A stretch of 64,000 bases of DNA from JAWPMT01 sp965242775 (GTDB lineage: Bacteria; Bacteroidota; Bacteroidia; Cytophagales; Cyclobacteriaceae), in the NCBI GenBank assembly GCA_965242775.1, contig CBDETI010000029.1:1-64000 (forward strand). The letters are read 5' to 3'. This document shows, one piece after another, positions 36,763 through 47,325 of this stretch. Within the stretch, counting starts at the first letter, position 1. Each line of letters opens with the position of its first letter. Made by a program: the position numbers and the translations under genes. The notes below the pieces were generated by a model. The model saw only the letters and a program-made list of their open reading frames with translations, made no database searches and was not told the origin of the DNA.

Positions 36763-39700
36763 CTATCTCCGTAGCACGGTGAAGGTTTCGACTTCTGTCC
36801 ACCCTTCTACAAGTACCTTTAGGAGATATAACCCCGGTTTTTCTATTTGCAATACGACCTCTGATGTGTTTTGATAAGTTTGACTCGTCACACGTTTTCC
36901 CTCCATGGTATAAAGAGAGACTGTCGCGCTTGACTGAAGCTGGCCGAAAGCTAAGAAGAGGTTCTCACTAGTTGGATTAGGAAATACTGCTAGCTGGTCC
37001 TGGGTTTCGGTACGGGTACTCAGTACGGTTCCTCCAGTGGACAAGCAAGCCGTGGTGACCTCACAAACTCCATTGCTAATTCTGACCGCATATTCCCCGC
37101 TGGTCGGAGGTGTCAACTGTCTTTTATCTTCCCCAACCAGCGCTTCGCCGGTGGCACAATCGATCCATTGGTAGGCCAGACCAGCCGAATTGTCCTCGGC
37201 AAACAGTACCTGGCCATTTTTAGTGATACCATCACCTGGCTCTGGTAACATACCAAGCGTTAATACAACGGTGCTGTCACACCCCTGCACATTGGTAAAT
37301 GTCTCTTCATAAACACCAGATTCTGTAATAACCTGCGATCCAAAAGTGTACGACCCGCAGGCATCTATGGTCATTTCCTCCTGGTGACCATCCAGAATAG
37401 TGAGGTTAATAGTCACTAAACTGTCGCAGCCAGAGGCATTGGTAAGCAGGGTGTCATAAACTCCTGATGCTGTGTAATTAACACCATTCCATGAGAAGCT
37501 ATCACATATAGCTACATCGTGAAAACTGGAATCCGAATCTGAGATAGTTAAGACCAACGTAGCCAAACTGTCACAACCCGTAGCACTGGTCAAAAGGGTG
37601 TCATAAACTCCGGAAGAGAACAGTGTTAAACCCGCCCATTCGTAACTATCGCATGTAACAATTGTATCTGAACTCTCGCTGACCTCCAGTACGGTGAGAA
37701 CCAAAGTAGCCAGGCTATCGCAACCTGAAGCACTGGTCAACAACGTATCGTAAGTGCCAGTGGAAGACAAGGTGAGACCCTCCCAGCTGTAGCTGCTACA
37801 AGCAGAAACCGTATCCGATCCGGAAGTTGACTCAAAAATTGTTAAATCCAGTGTTGCCACACTGTCACAACCGGCGGCATTGGTGAGGGTGATTTCGTAG
37901 GTTCCAGTGGTAGCGTAAGTAATTCCTTCCCAATCATAGCTATCACAGGCCTGGACAGTATCTGCACCCTCGCTAGGCTCGAGGATTGTCAAGTCCAGCG
38001 TAGCTGCACTGTCGCAACCGGCCACGTTGGTAAGTATTTGCTGATAGGTTCCGGATGCCGTATAAAGCGTGCCCTCCCATTCATAACTCTCACAGGCTTC
38101 AACCTCTTCTTCTCCTGAACTGGGTTCCAGAATAGTGAGATTCAAAGTCACCAGGCTATCACAACCTTCGGCATTTACAAAGGTCGCATTGAAAGTCCCT
38201 GAGGACGTAAGCACCGATCCGTCAAACTCGTATTCCTCGCAGGCTGAGATGTCCTCAATTACCTCATCTGAAAGGATCGTCAGGTTGAGGTTCACAGGGT
38301 AGCTACACCCATTTACTGCTAGCGTGTCTCCCTGATAAACCCCCGTACTGGTGAGGGTAACACCATCAAACTGGTAGCTATCACAAACCGCAACCTCAAG
38401 ATCATTAGAGAAGAGCTCATTTAAATATAGGTGCGAAACAATCGTATTACCTCCCAAGCCCTTCTGGCCATTCATAAAAATGTCTTGTCTGCCATCACCA
38501 TTTACATCGCCGATTGCAAATGTCGGGACCCTCAGCGCATCAAAACAACCAGTCAGCTCCCTGAAATGACCCCACCCATTGTTGAGATAGAGTTTTAAAT
38601 CACGTTTGTTGGAAAATAGCTCTCTCCCTCCTACCAAGAGGTCCGGATCTCCATCGTTATCAAAGTCCGCCACTTCCGAATCCCCAACCTCCATAATGGC
38701 TATGTCATTCTGCTCATCCTTTGTGAAATTTCCGGAGCCATCATTCCAATAAAAGCTGGCCTCAACGGCAAATGAAGCTCCCGTAGCTCTCCCCGAAAGA
38801 AACAGGTCCAAATCACCATCCTGATCAAAATCCGAAAAATTGGACGTGGCACTGGTCAGAGCCGTAAATGATTGGCTGACCGATTTCGTAAAATCCCCTG
38901 AACCGTCGTTGAGATACAGGGCCGCGCTTTCTATTCCTCCGGAAGCTGTTCCAATTATGAATGCATCCGGATCACCATCCCCGTCTACATCGCCCAGATT
39001 AACACTACCGTAAGTCCCACCACTGAATGGCTGACCTGCGGCATGTGCGAAAGTTGCAGTGCCATCATTGATCAGTAGAAATACCCGTCCCTCGTAACCG
39101 GCAATTAGCAAATCAAGGTCACCGTCCAGGTCCACATCTGCCGTATCCATAGCACTCCGGTGAACAGCTGGAATGTTGGCATCTGTCTTCTCCGTGAAGC
39201 TTCCAGTTCCATCGTTGATGTAAAGTGCTCCTATGTCCGCATCGAGGACATTATTATATCCGGTAATAACCATGTCCAGGTCCTGATCACCATCCAGGTC
39301 TGCCGCCATCACACCTTCCGGCCAGGCGATACTGGCTTCAAGCCCAGCTCCGGCATCTTTTGTAAAATTACCTGCGCCATCATTAAAGTAGACTTGCGTG
39401 TGGTAAGTGGCTGTAGCAGCATCTTGCGTATCCGTCCCATTTTGCACCAGATCGAGATCGCCATCACCGTCCAGATCTGCCAACAGCGAAGAGCCAAAAT
39501 AGAGGCTATCGAAAGTCGCTTCACTTTGAATGAATTGCAAATAATCCTGTGAATCATAGGTGTCGGGATCAATAGTCAAGTTCACGTAGATGGTGCTGTC
39601 GTGTCCGTACTGGTTTTCATAAACGTAGACATACCTGCCAGAACTGGTTAGGACAGTGCCATCGAACTCGTATTCGCCAACGGCATACACATTGAGGGTC

Positions 39701-42700
39701 TCCTCAGAAGTTAGGATTGTTAGCTCAAGGGTCACCAGACTATCACATCCGTAGCTACTTATATAGGAGGCTTCATAGGTCCCCGTCTCGGTAAGAATCT
39801 CGCCATCAAATTCATAACTGACCATTTCCTGAATGCTCAGTGTGGAGTCTGTCGGCCAGATGGTAAGATCTAAGTTGACATCCCGTGAATAACCTTCAAA
39901 AGTGGTGATCGTTTGCTGATAGGAGCCGGAAGAACTATAGCTAACACCGTCTAGAGCAAAATCGCCGCACCGTGTTAGCTCAAAATCAGCTTCTTCCACG
40001 TTATTACCATTTCTATACACTCGTGAGAAAGCGCTTCCCCCGAAAATAGCATCCGCTCCGAAAATGACGAGATCATCATCAAAGTCCTGGTCCAAATCAC
40101 CAAACTCGACGGTCCATCTTGAAACATTCAGCCATTCGCTTCCAGAGGTAACGAAGCTATCTGTTTTCTCATCGTACAAATTCAACACCGTCAATGGTTC
40201 ACCGCTCGGATCAAAAGAGGAGGTGATGATGTCCATATCCCCATCGGTATCAAAATCCGCCATATCCAAATCGAGTCCAATAGGCAAGGATGCAAAAAAC
40301 GTAAACACACCATTGCCATCGTTTTTGTACACTGAAGAGGTTGAAAAATCGATAATTACGGCAACATCCTGATCGCCATCACCGTCGACATCCCCCACAC
40401 GAGCTATTTGTGCATTTCCTGCGAGATTACTAGTCGTATGCTCGGAAAAACCTCCCATACCATCACCCAAGTAAACTTTCATAGCACCTGATCCAGATTG
40501 TGTGCCAGCGATCACGACATCATCAACAAGGTCGCCATTGATATCTGCGACTTCTACACTCACTGACGGGATGCTAAACATGGCTGGCTCATCAAATCCC
40601 TCCATGCCTGTTGCTACCTCCTCATAGTCAGAGGGGCCATTTTTCCGATAGTATCTGGTATTGCCGCCTCCTGAGATAATTACATCCATGTCACCGTCAC
40701 CGTCTCCATCTATCAGGCCGATGGCTCCAAGGTCTACTCCGGTAAATGGATGATTGTTAATATCTACGTGATCAAATTCACCATCACCGGTAGCGAGGTA
40801 AACCCGGTCTTGGCCGTTACCGACCAGAATTACATCCTGCCTATTGTCAGAGTTGAAGTCAAACAAGGCCATGGTTGATGACCCAGGAAGCAGGGAAAAG
40901 ACGTTGTTGACCTCCGTAAATGTGAAGTCTTTATTGTTCTTGTATAGCGTGGAGGTATTTTGCTGGACTACCAGGATATCGTTGAAATGATCTCCATCGA
41001 CATCCAGAATCTCTGCCGACACATCAGCAAGCGCACCCAACAGATCATGCTCCGAATAGAAATCAACGTCCGCAAAACCAGCCGCCTCAGTGACAGTAAC
41101 GGTCCAGTCCTGTGTTTGACCATCTTCAGCAGTGACTGTGTACGTCAGCGGATTAGAAAAATCGTTGGTAGTACTGCCACTTACCTGGCTATCGCTTCCC
41201 ACCACCACGCCAGAAGCGGATGACGAAGCCGTGAACGTAGCGACGAGATCGGTAATATCGGTACCATTGGCCACTTCAATGTCAACAGTGTGATTTGCAG
41301 CGTCAATGGCCGCAGCACCCGTTTGCTCGGGAAAACTGAAGGTCAAAAGGTCGTTTTCAGAAAGCGCATTCTTGAATATACCAATCGCTGAATATCCAAA
41401 ACCGATAAAGGGCACCACCAGGTCAGGCTCTCCGTCCAAGTCCATATCAGCCACGCCAACAGACCTTGTCACAAGGCTAAACCCTCCGGTAACTTGATAG
41501 GACTTTGGAGCCGCATAGCTAATAGACCCCATAGCGCTGGTGTTTTGATAGACATTTACATCAGATAAATTGAACGAAATCATCTCAACCTTGCCATCTC
41601 CGGTCAGATCGGCAAGGGTAGCTCTATTTGAAACAGCCGCATAATCCAATCGAGAGGCCATACTCACGTTGCCGATGGTACTTGTATTTCTAAAGACTGA
41701 CAATTGTGCACTTACATGCGACACGACAATATCAGCTAGCCCATCTCCGTCCATATCCCCTGCATTCACGTGGCTCACCATCGAACCATTCAGTGCAAAA
41801 TCCTGCCGGGTGTCAAAACTGAAGCTCCCGGTGGTGCTGGTGTTCCTGAATATTGATACCTGGTCGGGCGAACGGCCAGCCACAATGACGTCTGCTACCT
41901 TGTCTCCGTCGATATCTGTAATCGCAATAGCGTGTGGATCGTTTCCTGTCAGTAGATTGGCCGTATGCGTGAAGTCGATCACTCCCGCGCCAGAACTCTG
42001 GTTACTGAAGACCAATACTTTATTGTCGCCCAAATTGTTAACTACCAGGTCAAGCTTGCCGTCGCCATCCAGATCAGCTGAGGCCAGGGCTGACAAACTT
42101 TCACTGATTCCAATGTCAAAATCTTCGGGTGAAGCAAACGATATGCTACCCGATCCGGAACTTGTATTTCGCAAAACGGAAAGCTTCGCTTGCCTGGTAC
42201 TGCTGCCTAAATTACAAACAGCAACATCTAGTTTCCCATCGTTATCAAAGTCTGCCAAAGTGATATCCTGCATCTGTTCATGGCCAGCAAAGACTAATTG
42301 TGATGAAAGCCCTATCGATCCAGTTTCAGCACTTACGTTGCGATAGGCAATGACACTACTATTATCACTGGGTATGGCCACCAGGTCTACCACTCCATCA
42401 CCGTCGATATCTCCTAAAACCGAAATAGTGGCACCTGAGCCTACATCTTCATTTTGGGCCTCCAGGAAGGTCTCAGCATTTAATGCTGCATTGCCACCAT
42501 GGGTGACAGTGAAATACGGAGTGGATTGTGTAGCTAAACCATTGGCGATTACTGTCACCGGGCCATAAGTAGCCCCAGCAGGAACGGTAACTACCAGTTG
42601 CGAGGAGGTGGCTGTACCCACTGTCGCCTGAGAAGCTCCGAAGTAAACAGTATTGTTGGAGGAGACAGGATCGAAATTGCTGCCAGTAATCGTGATCGAA

Positions 42701-42903
42701 GTACCGACATCAGCCTGGCCCGGACTAACGGAAGATATTACAGGCGTCTGCGCATGGGCCATGGTTGAAAATAAGCAAATGAGTAGCATGCCGCGAGTTA
42801 TCGGCACCAAAACCGGCTTACGCCACCTTGGATAACAAGAGACCGTCCTGATAAATTGTAAGTAACAGCAGATAGAACTATTAAGGCGTTGCAAAATGCT
42901 CAT
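36763..42903 (-). CDS. Giant FG-GAP/VCBS repeat surface protein with T9SS sorting domain
   Basis: 2046 residues. The signal peptide core is MLLICLFSTMAHAQ, reached after an unusually long, Cys- and Arg-containing N-terminal region; an ATG at 42789 would give a normal signal. An IPT/TIG domain (PVISSVSPGQADVGTSITITGSNFDP) comes next. Three long blocks of FG-GAP/VCBS repeats follow, seen as dozens of DxDGDGxxDL calcium-binding loops (about 140-520, 640-980 and 1140-1480). Between and after them are about 11 repeats of roughly 48 residues (CDSYxWEGxTxTxSGxY...GCDSxATLxLTI), eight in tandem near 1480-1870. The tail FPNPTSENLFLAF...GLYLLKVLVEG is a type A T9SS sorting domain. Likely an extracellular adhesin or carbohydrate-contact protein. 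Confidence 0.92.
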   Translation of the reverse strand: MSILQRLNSSICCYLQFIRTVSCYPRWRKPVLVPITRGMLLICLFSTMAHAQTPVISSVSPGQADVGTSITITGSNFDPVSSNNTVYFGASQATVGTATSSQLVVTVPAGATYGPVTVIANGLATQSTPYFTVTHGGNAALNAETFLEAQNEDVGSGATISVLGDIDGDGVVDLVAIPSDNSSVIAYRNVSAETGSIGLSSQLVFAGHEQMQDITLADFDNDGKLDVAVCNLGSSTRQAKLSVLRNTSSGSGSISFASPEDFDIGISESLSALASADLDGDGKLDLVVNNLGDNKVLVFSNQSSGAGVIDFTHTANLLTGNDPHAIAITDIDGDKVADVIVAGRSPDQVSIFRNTSTTGSFSFDTRQDFALNGSMVSHVNAGDMDGDGLADIVVSHVSAQLSVFRNTSTIGNVSMASRLDYAAVSNRATLADLTGDGKVEMISFNLSDVNVYQNTSAMGSISYAAPKSYQVTGGFSLVTRSVGVADMDLDGEPDLVVPFIGFGYSAIGIFKNALSENDLLTFSFPEQTGAAAIDAANHTVDIEVANGTDITDLVATFTASSSASGVVVGSDSQVSGSTTNDFSNPLTYTVTAEDGQTQDWTVTVTEAAGFADVDFYSEHDLLGALADVSAEILDVDGDHFNDILVVQQNTSTLYKNNKDFTFTEVNNVFSLLPGSSTMALFDFNSDNRQDVILVGNGQDRVYLATGDGEFDHVDINNHPFTGVDLGAIGLIDGDGDGDMDVIISGGGNTRYYRKNGPSDYEEVATGMEGFDEPAMFSIPSVSVEVADINGDLVDDVVIAGTQSGSGAMKVYLGDGMGGFSEHTTSNLAGNAQIARVGDVDGDGDQDVAVIIDFSTSSVYKNDGNGVFTFFASLPIGLDLDMADFDTDGDMDIITSSFDPSGEPLTVLNLYDEKTDSFVTSGSEWLNVSRWTVEFGDLDQDFDDDLVIFGADAIFGGSAFSRVYRNGNNVEEADFELTRCGDFALDGVSYSSSGSYQQTITTFEGYSRDVNLDLTIWPTDSTLSIQEMVSYEFDGEILTETGTYEASYISSYGCDSLVTLELTILTSEETLNVYAVGEYEFDGTVLTSSGRYVYVYENQYGHDSTIYVNLTIDPDTYDSQDYLQFIQSEATFDSLYFGSSLLADLDGDGDLDLVQNGTDTQDAATATYHTQVYFNDGAGNFTKDAGAGLEASIAWPEGVMAADLDGDQDLDMVITGYNNVLDADIGALYINDGTGSFTEKTDANIPAVHRSAMDTADVDLDGDLDLLIAGYEGRVFLLINDGTATFAHAAGQPFSGGTYGSVNLGDVDGDGDPDAFIIGTASGGIESAALYLNDGSGDFTKSVSQSFTALTSATSNFSDFDQDGDLDLFLSGRATGASFAVEASFYWNDGSGNFTKDEQNDIAIMEVGDSEVADFDNDGDPDLLVGGRELFSNKRDLKLYLNNGWGHFRELTGCFDALRVPTFAIGDVNGDGRQDIFMNGQKGLGGNTIVSHLYLNELFSNDLEVAVCDSYQFDGVTLTSTGVYQGDTLAVNGCSYPVNLNLTILSDEVIEDISACEEYEFDGSVLTSSGTFNATFVNAEGCDSLVTLNLTILEPSSGEEEVEACESYEWEGTLYTASGTYQQILTNVAGCDSAATLDLTILEPSEGADTVQACDSYDWEGITYATTGTYEITLTNAAGCDSVATLDLTIFESTSGSDTVSACSSYSWEGLTLSSTGTYDTLLTSASGCDSLATLVLTVLEVSESSDTIVTCDSYEWAGLTLFSSGVYDTLLTSATGCDSLATLVLTISDSDSSFHDVAICDSFSWNGVNYTASGVYDTLLTNASGCDSLVTINLTILDGHQEEMTIDACGSYTFGSQVITESGVYEETFTNVQGCDSTVVLTLGMLPEPGDGITKNGQVLFAEDNSAGLAYQWIDCATGEALVGEDKRQLTPPTSGEYAVRISNGVCEVTTACLSTGGTVLSTRTETQDQLAVFPNPTSENLFLAFGQLQSSATVSLYTMEGKRVTSQTYQNTSEVVLQIEKPGLYLLKVLVEGWTEVETFTVLRR

Positions 42904-43240
42904 GGGTTTATGGTTTCAGTCATCTAAGTAGTTGCCGCAATAGACCGTCGACACGACATAGGTCTCCCGCGCAAAAAATTCCCGGTCTCCCGAGAGATAC
43001 ACCCTTGACTTTATTGTTTGATTTTGATAGGTCGAACCGTCAAGGATTTCTCCTTTTCGGACAATACAAAGTAGAAATAATACAAATTGAAATACCCAAT
43101 TTTCATTCGGACAAATGGTGGACAGGGTATTTAAATACCTGATTATCAGTATTTTACAATATCATCCATTTTATTATTCCTGCGAGGAATCTTCTAAATT
43201 TGAAAAATCAGTTAGGACAAGGTTTTTATCCATAACTCTT
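42904..43240. other. Divergent intergenic region between the giant surface protein and the TPR-HTH regulator
   Basis: 337 bp, AT-rich in its right half. An exact -7 element TAAATTTG lies at 43195-43202 on the plus strand, 38 bp before the ATG at 43241, but its -33 partner is poor. The regulator frame is open from 43115, which I take as non-coding because this promoter falls inside it. No repeat or RNA gene is recognised. Confidence 0.5.
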
Positions 43241-45382
43241 ATGCCGAAACGCGTCACCCAAACGTCTACCCATTTGAAACTTCTTTTTCAGTCGAAGCGC
43301 CTTTTTGCGCCATGGCTTGTGCCATTGGCGGTCAGTACAATGATCGCTTTTAGCCCTACCGCCCTAAGTCAAAACCAGGAAAGGATCGATTCTCTGCAAT
43401 TGCTTTTAGACACGGACCTCTCTTCCAAGGAAAGAAGTACCGTTTTGTACGGACTGGCTAGTTTGTGGCTCGCCTATGACTCTGCCTTGGCTATTTCCTA
43501 TTTGAATCAAGGGAGTGAATGGGCTCTTCGAGGTAATGTCAAAGAGGGTGAATTGAATGAGCTGCATCTCTGGGGTCGTATGCATTTTATGAACTCACGA
43601 TTCGATTCCGCCCAAGCCAGGTTTACCAGGCTAATTGTCCGATCGGTGGAATTGGGTAGTCGTCCTTGGGAGGGCAAAGGCTATTCGAGTCGTGCGAAAG
43701 TCATGCGGGCACTTGGAAACACCTCGGAAGCGCTGCAGGACAACTTGCATGCGGTTGATATTTTGGCTGAAATCGATGACAAACTAGCTTTAGCTGATGT
43801 TTACAATGACCTCAGTGTCACCTATCGCAACGAGGGCAATCACAGGCAATCCCTGCACGTTAGTGAAAAAGCACTAGCTATTTATCGCGAACTTGACGAT
43901 CACTTTGGGATGGCTCAGGTGGCGGGCAACCTGGGATTGTACTTTATGGACAAAGGCGATTTTGCCAGAGCAATGGAATATTTTCTGGCCAGCACAGAAG
44001 CGGCTGAAAAAATTGGATCCAAGGCCTATATTGCTACCAACTACGTCAATATCGGCAACATACAGGACCATCAAAAAGACTATAACAGTTCCAGAGCATC
44101 TTACCTCAAAGCGCTGCCCATTTTTCGTGAAACTGGCTATCAGGATGCCGAAGGAATAACACTCAATTATCTCGCTGCGGCTTCCACCTACGCCGGTGAT
44201 CTGATGGAAGCTCAGGACTATGGTGAGGCAGCGGTCCAAATATTTGAACAAAATGGAAATAAAAGTTATTTAGCAACAAGTCTTTCCAACCTGGGGAACA
44301 ATTATGTCAAATTAAGGGATTATGGCCAAGCGCTAGCAGCTTTGGAGCGGTCGCTTGCGCTTCTTAGACAAGTCAATAATATCCTCGAGCAACCGTCGGT
44401 TCTCAACACCATTGGGGAAGCCTTATACCTAAGCGGTAGACCCAGATCCGCACTGACCTACCTACTGGAAAGCGTAGCATTGGCAAAAACACATCAATTA
44501 CCAAGGGATTTGAGAGATGCAACATTAAGACTGGCGCAGGTGGAGAATTCGCTTGGAAACCACACAAAGGCCTATGAATACCAACGACTGTACAGTCAAT
44601 TGCAGGACAGTCTATTAAATGAAGAAGAAATAAAGAAAATCACACGGCTACAGGCTGATTTCGAATTTCGGAAGGAAAAAGACTCGCTTGCCTATCTGCA
44701 GCAAAGTGAAGCACTCATTTTTCAACAGCAACTAGACAAGAAACAATCGTTTCTTTACGCGACGGTGGCGGGCTCCGTCCTTATTTTGATGATTTTAGGG
44801 TTGCTTTATAGATCTTATTTGATAAAACAAAAAAGCAATCAAGAGCTACGACACAAAAACGAGATCATCGCACTCAAGAACGATGAACTCACACAAAAGA
44901 ACTCTGAAATCTCCGATCTCCGCATCCAGGAAAAACAAATGGCGGATGAAACATTGGCCATGAAGCAAAGAGAACTCACCACCGTCACCATGCTCTCCTA
45001 TGAGAAGAATACGCTCCTGGAACAGCTCGGTGAACTCATTGGCTCCCTTTCAAAAAAGGTAGATGATCGAGTCATTCCGGACCTTGTGGAGATAAAGAAA
45101 ATCATCAAGGCCAACTTGAGTGAGGAGAGTTGGTCCACGTTTATGCTTCAATTTGAAAAGGTCCACCCAAGTTTCTTCAGTCAACTCAAGGAAAAATTTC
45201 CCAACCTCACCCATCACGACCTGAGGCTGTGCGCCCACTTGAAAGTAGGGATGGACAACAAGGAAATTGCGCAGGTTTCAGCGATTTCAACTGAAAGCGT
45301 GAAGAAGAGCACAAATCGCTTAAAAAAGAAACTCGGACTTACTGCTGAGGAAGATTTAAGAACTTTCCTGATCAGTTTTTGA
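43241..45382 (+). CDS. Membrane-anchored TPR protein with LuxR-like HTH
   Basis: 713 residues from the ATG at 43241. A basic N-terminus and a hydrophobic segment (WLVPLAVSTMIAFSPTALSQ) act as signal. About eight TPR units (roughly 60-440; for example DVYNDLSVTYRNEGNHRQSLHVSEKALAIYREL) follow, then a coiled coil, a membrane helix (LYATVAGSVLILMILGLLY) and a second coiled coil. The C-terminal HTH is FPNLTHHDLRLCAHLKVGMDNKEIAQVSAISTESVKKSTNRLKKKLGL. This periplasmic-TPR/cytoplasmic-HTH layout is known from bacteroidotal regulators. It is divergent from the giant T9SS protein, so regulation of that gene is a fair inference. Confidence 0.88.
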   Translation: MPKRVTQTSTHLKLLFQSKRLFAPWLVPLAVSTMIAFSPTALSQNQERIDSLQLLLDTDLSSKERSTVLYGLASLWLAYDSALAISYLNQGSEWALRGNVKEGELNELHLWGRMHFMNSRFDSAQARFTRLIVRSVELGSRPWEGKGYSSRAKVMRALGNTSEALQDNLHAVDILAEIDDKLALADVYNDLSVTYRNEGNHRQSLHVSEKALAIYRELDDHFGMAQVAGNLGLYFMDKGDFARAMEYFLASTEAAEKIGSKAYIATNYVNIGNIQDHQKDYNSSRASYLKALPIFRETGYQDAEGITLNYLAAASTYAGDLMEAQDYGEAAVQIFEQNGNKSYLATSLSNLGNNYVKLRDYGQALAALERSLALLRQVNNILEQPSVLNTIGEALYLSGRPRSALTYLLESVALAKTHQLPRDLRDATLRLAQVENSLGNHTKAYEYQRLYSQLQDSLLNEEEIKKITRLQADFEFRKEKDSLAYLQQSEALIFQQQLDKKQSFLYATVAGSVLILMILGLLYRSYLIKQKSNQELRHKNEIIALKNDELTQKNSEISDLRIQEKQMADETLAMKQRELTTVTMLSYEKNTLLEQLGELIGSLSKKVDDRVIPDLVEIKKIIKANLSEESWSTFMLQFEKVHPSFFSQLKEKFPNLTHHDLRLCAHLKVGMDNKEIAQVSAISTESVKKSTNRLKKKLGLTAEEDLRTFLISF

Positions 45383-45598
45383 ACAGTCGCTTCTGTGAAC
45401 TGCCGTACCTCGGGTACCAGAATAAGGCATAGCATCACCTGAGGTTGCCATGGGTAGAAGTCTCTTATGAAGCCCAAGCACAGTAACGAAGCACATTTTC
45501 CATTCATTCGAAACATCACCGTCCTATTACCACCAAATCAAAATCACTAGATTGCAGGACTCCAGTACCGAAGTACAGGATCAATAAACCAATTCATC

Positions 45599-47215
45599 AT
45601 GTTCCCTGAGACGAAATCCTATCTGAGCCAACTTTCTTCCTTCTCCAAAGTGTTGTTTTGTTTGATGCTGCTGCTAATCAGCAGCTGTCAACCCGGCACC
45701 AAAGATTCTACCGATCAGAGCAAAGACCTCCCCCGCGTCGCTATCGCAGGGTTGGCCATCGAATCCAGCACTTTTTCACCCGCCAAAACCACGGAAGATG
45801 CCTTCCATGCCCGTCAAGGGGAAGAAGTCTTTGGTTACTTCTCCTTTCTTCACCCGGATTCCGCAACACGAAAGCAGGCACAGTACTTTCCGACAGTGAA
45901 AGGTCATGCGCTCCCGGGAGGAATAGTTACCAGAGAAGCTTACGAATCTTTAATGGGCAAAACTTTGGAACGTTTGAAAGAAAACCTTCCGTACGACGGC
46001 CTATTTTTTGATATCCATGGAGCCATGAGCGTGGAGGGGTTGGATGATCCTGAAGGCGACATGATCAGTCGAATAAGGGAAGTCATCGGGTATGATTGCG
46101 TGATCTCTACTTGCATGGACCTCCACGGAAATGTGTCCAGAAAACTCGCCACGGAGACAGACCTGATCACCTGCTACCGACTAGCGCCGCATGAGGATGC
46201 GATGGAATCTAAAAAACGTGCGTTGACTAATCTGTTGGATCGCCTTAAAACAGGGAAAGGAAAGCCTGCCTATAAAGCCTGGATACCTGTGCCAATTTTG
46301 CTTCCAGGGGAAAAGACAAGCACCAGAATAGAACCAGGCAAAAGCCTCTACGAGCAAGTAGCTCCCGCAGCGAATCAAGCAGGTGTGATCGATGCGGCGA
46401 TCTGGGTTGGTTATGCATGGGCCGATGAACCTCGTAATCATGCCGTAGTGATGGTAACAGGCGACGACCAAACTGTTGTAAAAACTTCAGCCGAAAACCT
46501 GGCCAATCGGTTTTGGAATGCAAGAGAAGAATTTGTATTTGTCGCACCTACAGAACCTTTCGAACGGGCCCTGGAACTGGCATTGCAAAGCAATGAAAAA
46601 CCCTACATGATAAGCGACATGGGCGACAACCCCACGGCTGGGGGTGCGGGAGATGTTACATGGACATTGAATGAACTCTTGAAAAGGGAAGAATTCAAAA
46701 GTGAAAGTGGAAAGTCGCTGATCTATGCCTCAATTCCGGGACCGCAATTGATAGAAAATGCCCTCGAAGCAGGAATCGGCAAGAAAGTTAGTGGTTATGT
46801 AGGCGCGGCGGTGGACGATCGCTACGCCCCGCCCATTCTTTTGGAGGGTACGGTAACAGCTATCAAGGAAGGAGACCGGCATGCGGAAGTCGAAGTGGTT
46901 GTGCAAGTTGGTAGCATCTCAGTGATCGTGACGAAAAAACGAAAACCGTATCATCGCGAAAGTGATTTCACTGAACTGCAATTGAAGCCTCGCGAAACGG
47001 ATATTGTCGTAGTAAAAATCGGATACCTTGTCCCCGATTTGTACAATATGAGAGCGGATTGGGTGATGGCCTTGACACCTGGGGGAGTAGATCAGGATTT
47101 GCAACGACTCCCCTACAAGCGCATCAAAAGGCCTATGTTCCCTTTGGACAAAGACATGGGTGAAGTCGATCTCGGCACCAGATGGATTGACGCTTCTGGT
47201 TCGGCTAGAGACTGA
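45599..47215 (+). CDS. M81-family (MlrC-like) metallopeptidase, predicted lipoprotein
   Basis: 538 residues. The N-terminus has a long hydrophobic signal ending in a lipobox, LLLISSC, so the protein should be lipidated. The rest is MlrC/M81: VAIAGLAIESSTFSPAKTT, GHALPGGIVTREAYESL, GLFFDIHGAMSVEGLDDPEGDMISRIRE, STCMDLHGNVSRKLA, CYRLAPHEDAMESKKRAL, ISDMGDNPTAGGAGDVTWTL and a C-terminal MlrC_C domain. The named member hydrolyses linearised microcystin; most homologues have unknown substrates. The D/H residues in DIHGAM and DLHGN and the D in SDMGDNP are likely metal ligands. It stands alone. Confidence 0.88.
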   Translation: MFPETKSYLSQLSSFSKVLFCLMLLLISSCQPGTKDSTDQSKDLPRVAIAGLAIESSTFSPAKTTEDAFHARQGEEVFGYFSFLHPDSATRKQAQYFPTVKGHALPGGIVTREAYESLMGKTLERLKENLPYDGLFFDIHGAMSVEGLDDPEGDMISRIREVIGYDCVISTCMDLHGNVSRKLATETDLITCYRLAPHEDAMESKKRALTNLLDRLKTGKGKPAYKAWIPVPILLPGEKTSTRIEPGKSLYEQVAPAANQAGVIDAAIWVGYAWADEPRNHAVVMVTGDDQTVVKTSAENLANRFWNAREEFVFVAPTEPFERALELALQSNEKPYMISDMGDNPTAGGAGDVTWTLNELLKREEFKSESGKSLIYASIPGPQLIENALEAGIGKKVSGYVGAAVDDRYAPPILLEGTVTAIKEGDRHAEVEVVVQVGSISVIVTKKRKPYHRESDFTELQLKPRETDIVVVKIGYLVPDLYNMRADWVMALTPGGVDQDLQRLPYKRIKRPMFPLDKDMGEVDLGTRWIDASGSARD

Positions 47216-47325
47216 AATAGGTTTTAGAGGTTTGGCCGACAGACTATCAGGTCATGCAAACAAAAGAAGAGAACTGTTCTTACGTTACAAGTGTTTCCTC
47301 GGTAAGTTGAAGAAATAGTTAGACT

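Noticed and set aside
41669..42346. 225-codon plus-strand frame inside the giant surface protein gene
   Set aside because: It is antisense to strongly conserved FG-GAP repeats; the Ser/Pro-rich product is the mirror of Asp/Gly-rich codons.
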